This document shows, piece after piece, positions 60,630-64,000 of a stretch of DNA of 64,000 nucleotides (position 1 is its first letter; each line of letters begins with the position of its first letter). The translations under genes and the position numbers were made by a program. The DNA is taken from contig CP142451.1 of assembly GCA_038049695.1 (NCBI GenBank), positions 8,802,001-8,866,000 on the forward strand, given 5' to 3'. The stretch comes from Cinnamomum chago (lineage: Eukaryota > Streptophyta > Magnoliopsida > Laurales > Lauraceae). The notes under the pieces are model-generated. The model ran no database searches, was not told where the DNA came from, and saw nothing but the letters and a program-made list of their open reading frames with translations.

Positions 60630-63600
60630 TTCTATTTTAGTTTTTTGTTTAATGATGACCATCCTTGTGATATTGTAACCAGCTTTTCATTTAATTGTTT
60701 GACCTTTTTGTATTTTAGTCTTTTGTTTTTAAGGTAAGAATTTTTTTTATTATGTTCATTAGTTTAATAATTTCTTTTAGAAGCCTTAATTTTTTTTATA
60801 TTTTTATCCTTGAAAAAAATATTCTTTATTTGAAAGTGAGTCCCTTTTTTGGTGGTTATACTTTTTCAGATTTTACCATTTCAAGCCGACTCACCAAATT
60901 TACTCTCATTTGAGTCTTGATCCAATGCAGGTCCAAGGTTTTTTTTTTTTTTTTTCCTGGACAATGCGCTGGATTGTCAACATTGGCCACAATTTTGAAA
61001 CAGACAGACAGACAGATTTGCGGATCCCACCTCAGTGGACCATTCATGATTAATCCAACTCTCTCACAGAATGATTTATTGGAGTTGATATTTTGCGCAC
61101 CACTAGCTAGTTTTTGTTGATATCTTTCCATCTCACATTTCTCCAAGATTGGCAATGTAGGTCCCTATAAGTTGTCGCTCACAGTCTTCTTCTGCAAGAT
61201 CACAGCTCATCAAACTAAGGAGCTTGAGAACTTTGAGCATAATGGAAGAGTTGTGTAAACTACATATTACAGAAAATGCATATGGCATGTATTTAAGATT
61301 TTATTTTATTACGTCAGGAGCAACATAGTTTTCTGATCTCCAGTCTTAACTCAAACGTAGAGACCACTGCACAGAGGAATTCTTTTTGTCACAATAAGGT
61401 GATGTATGTAGGGACAAATTCAATCAACCAAGTGTTGGGGTTTTAAATTTCTAAAGAAGAAGTTTGCAAAATTGAAGTGGAATCTTCCCAAGTTGTGGAA
61501 AGTGTTTCCAACATTTTTAAATAAGAAGTGAAAATTAAAACAAGTCATGACATGCAGCCAAGTTTCAGCCAATGACAGAATCGACTTGGGAATTGGGATA
61601 CTCGGCGTCAAACAGACTCGAGCTTTGAATGAGAAAGACTCGAATTGAAGAAAACAAGGACTCACATGAAGACTAATTTGGAGACCATGCATTATGATAA
61701 TTTATGGACAAGTTGTCCAATATGATTTATTCCCACCTTATTTAACATCCCTTTTCTTTTATAAAGGAGAGAGTTTGACTATGATAAATGCAGTCCCTTA
61801 ATATATCTATGTAGGTAAATTAGCATCTATCTCAATTAGACATTAGCTTTATCACTCTTCAGTGTTGGATTTAATTACAAAAAACAACAATATATTAAGC
61901 TGACAAAGTTGAGGCTCTTAAATTAGTAAAATGTTCTCCTACGAGCCACAATTGCATCTGCAGTCCTGCTCTATAGGGCTCACTTGGGCCTAACTTTCAT
62001 CAATCCAGCCCATTTCATACTTTTATCATTTCATGATCCGGCATTAGACTTAATTTTACACTTGGTTGAACATTCACTCATTATTGGATTGAATCTAAAA
62101 GTTATTTACAGTTAAGATGACATTAAATCTTAACACTATTAAGTCAAGGGTTGGGATAATCCAGTCGGGTTGATCTTTCTCACTTCCCCTTATCCATAAA
62201 AAGACCTTTCCATCTGCCATTCTCCTATAGATAGACATTCGTCTAAGTGGGCCTCATGAGTTAGACTGCATAAATGCAATATGCAATCTGCTCATAGAAC
62301 ATTCTCCCTTAAAATAAGGTTCGGATCATTTAGTTGGATAGATGTTGGGCCAACTTTTATTCACATCCAAATTGATCTCCTTCAACCTACTCTCTTGGTT
62401 ATCAAACATCAAGATAGGCCCCCTTAGAAGGGTGCTCTTTTTTATTTCAGCAAAAAAAGGTGCATCATGTAGTCAGCCTCAACATATTAGAGTAAAAGAA
62501 TTGAAAAGAAGTAACCAAGTCCCTACTATACTGAGTTTACTTGTGATTATATGATCCATTTACACTCACTACCCCATGAATTGACACATATACCCTTATT
62601 TGGTTTATATATATCTCTATTGATTGATCATGTGGAAAGCACAAAAAAATTGCACTAGGGCCTCTTTGTTTGTATAGAATATATAGAAATTGAATAGATA
62701 TGAATTCAAGTCATAAGTGGTTAAAAGTGAAGATCTAAGGTGAAACTACAAAAATGACCAAGAAATAACCTCCCCTCTAACAAAAAAAAGTGAATAAAAA
62801 AATATGGGAAATAAATAATCAGCATCACCCTAATGATTCAAATCTTAGAAAAGTCAAGCTTCCATCTATATTCTTACCTTATATCCTATACTCATCACTT
62901 CATATCGTTCACACTTCATCTCTAGCTAATTGGATCATTCTATTTCTAATGCAAGCAAACACGCTCTAATAGTTAAAAATTGTTGCATTTTTAGGGTTTA
63001 AGTCAAAGGGTTAAGACACTGAATGGTCCCATGTTTTGCACACCCTAAGTCATACATTGGTATTTTCACTCCTTTCTCCCGTATATAATTGACATGCATT
63101 TAAGTGGGCCCATTGTACTAATGTTTTTTTTGGTATAACCAGTGGACTTATGTTGGTTGCTAGAAAAATTCCTCAAGAAACGAAGTAATATCTACAGTAA
63201 ACTTGCAGGGCTGTACGATTTAGATGATATAGGCCCCCACTTACAATGGACCATCAAGAGGAGGCAAATAGACCAATTCATTTATAGAGGCATGTGATCA
63301 AATCAAGAAAGATATTATTTCATGTTTGAATTCTTTTTATCCCTTGAGTCCCATGTAGACTGATGTCGTCGTCATTGAGAAAATCTTATGATGATATCAT
63401 GGTAATGTGAATATATCATCCATACCTATGAACTGAATGCGGTTTAGTCAATCGAAACAATGGACTGTTAAAAAGAATGTAGGCCGAGTTCAGACTATGT
63501 GAAAACTTAAAATCCAATAAAAACCATCAGAATTGCTTCAAAACCATTAGTAAGGTCAGAGATTCAATTGGACCTATGATTTTCTCCAACTTCTTAAAGC

Positions 63601-64000
63601 TTACTTTGGAGGTTGTAGCTTTTGCAGAAGCACGGATATATAGGAGTTGGCTACTGCAAGCGTGATAAAAATAACATCGGATTGAATTAGGCACTAGTGT
63701 GGAGATCTGTGACTGTCTACAAGAGATCGGTCACATATGATTCACTCTTCAAGATCCAAGAATAAGGATGGACACCCTAAATGTAAAAGATGATGCTAAA
63801 TAATTGTAGATCTAGTGGAATGAAGATTTATTGTTGAAAGCGGTGTCAACTTTTATTCTCATGTCTATAGCCCTTTGGCTAATGGGTGATAAGATATATG
63901 TTCAAATTCGAATTGGGAATAAAAGTCAGGTTATTTTTATCCATATCACAATGAGATTCCTTATGAGGGGTGTATCTTTGTTAGTGGGGTCCACCCACAT
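60630..64000. other. Intergenic DNA to the window end
   Basis: AT-rich sequence with stop codons in all frames at short intervals. It has a T run at 60939-60955. Nothing here resembles a gene, RNA gene or intact transposon that I can name. Confidence 0.55.

Overview
The window is nuclear DNA from a flowering plant. The evidence is multi-exon genes with GT-AG introns, a plant LRR receptor-like kinase, a plant-type V-ATPase G subunit, caulimovirid remains, and many plant-type MITEs, SINEs, TRIM pieces and L1/RTE LINE fragments. The large repeat-filled introns and intergenic gaps fit a medium to large genome, perhaps a woody angiosperm. The species cannot be fixed from sequence alone.

Four host genes are supported, each rebuilt exon by exon with splice phases that close in frame. 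(1) 7256-13995 (+): a nine-exon alpha/beta-hydrolase of the UCP031088 / At1g15060 type, 603 aa. (2) 29641-16404 (-): a twenty-exon LisH plus HEAT-repeat protein, the plant homologue of RELCH/KIAA1468 (At5g16210 type), 1183 aa. (3) 32911-45258 (+): a two-exon LRR-III receptor-like kinase (At1g25320 / At1g67510 type), 707 aa, whose single intron is 10.2 kb. (4) 50846-51644 (+): vacuolar H+-ATPase subunit G, 110 aa, with likely introns in both UTRs. Genes 1 and 2 are convergent; genes 2 and 3 are divergent. They do not form a pathway.

Layout: 1-4525 is a young gag-only LTR element (TR-GAG type, Tat-like layout) whose 5' end lies outside the window. 4526-7255 is intergenic and holds a Tourist-like MITE. 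7256-16403 is the hydrolase gene and a repeat-rich gap. 16404-29641 is the RELCH-like gene, with a second MITE in a 4.5-kb intron. 29657-32910 holds an L1 3' fragment and a SINE with target-site duplications. 32911-45258 is the kinase gene, whose intron contains a rearranged cluster of endogenous caulimovirid pieces and TRIM fragments. 45259-52903 is the V-ATPase G locus, including a ~360-bp tandem duplication. 52904-64000 has no gene I can support, only two hAT-type MITEs, two SINEs, RTE remnants and a third Tourist-like MITE.

The most notable signals are: an AT-AC, U12-type intron in the RELCH-like gene, whose ends, branch site and reading frame all agree; loss of two canonical catalytic residues in the receptor kinase; an antisense reading frame with its own TATA-like box and start context inside the TR-GAG element; and the inverted, shuffled arrangement of the caulimovirid pieces.
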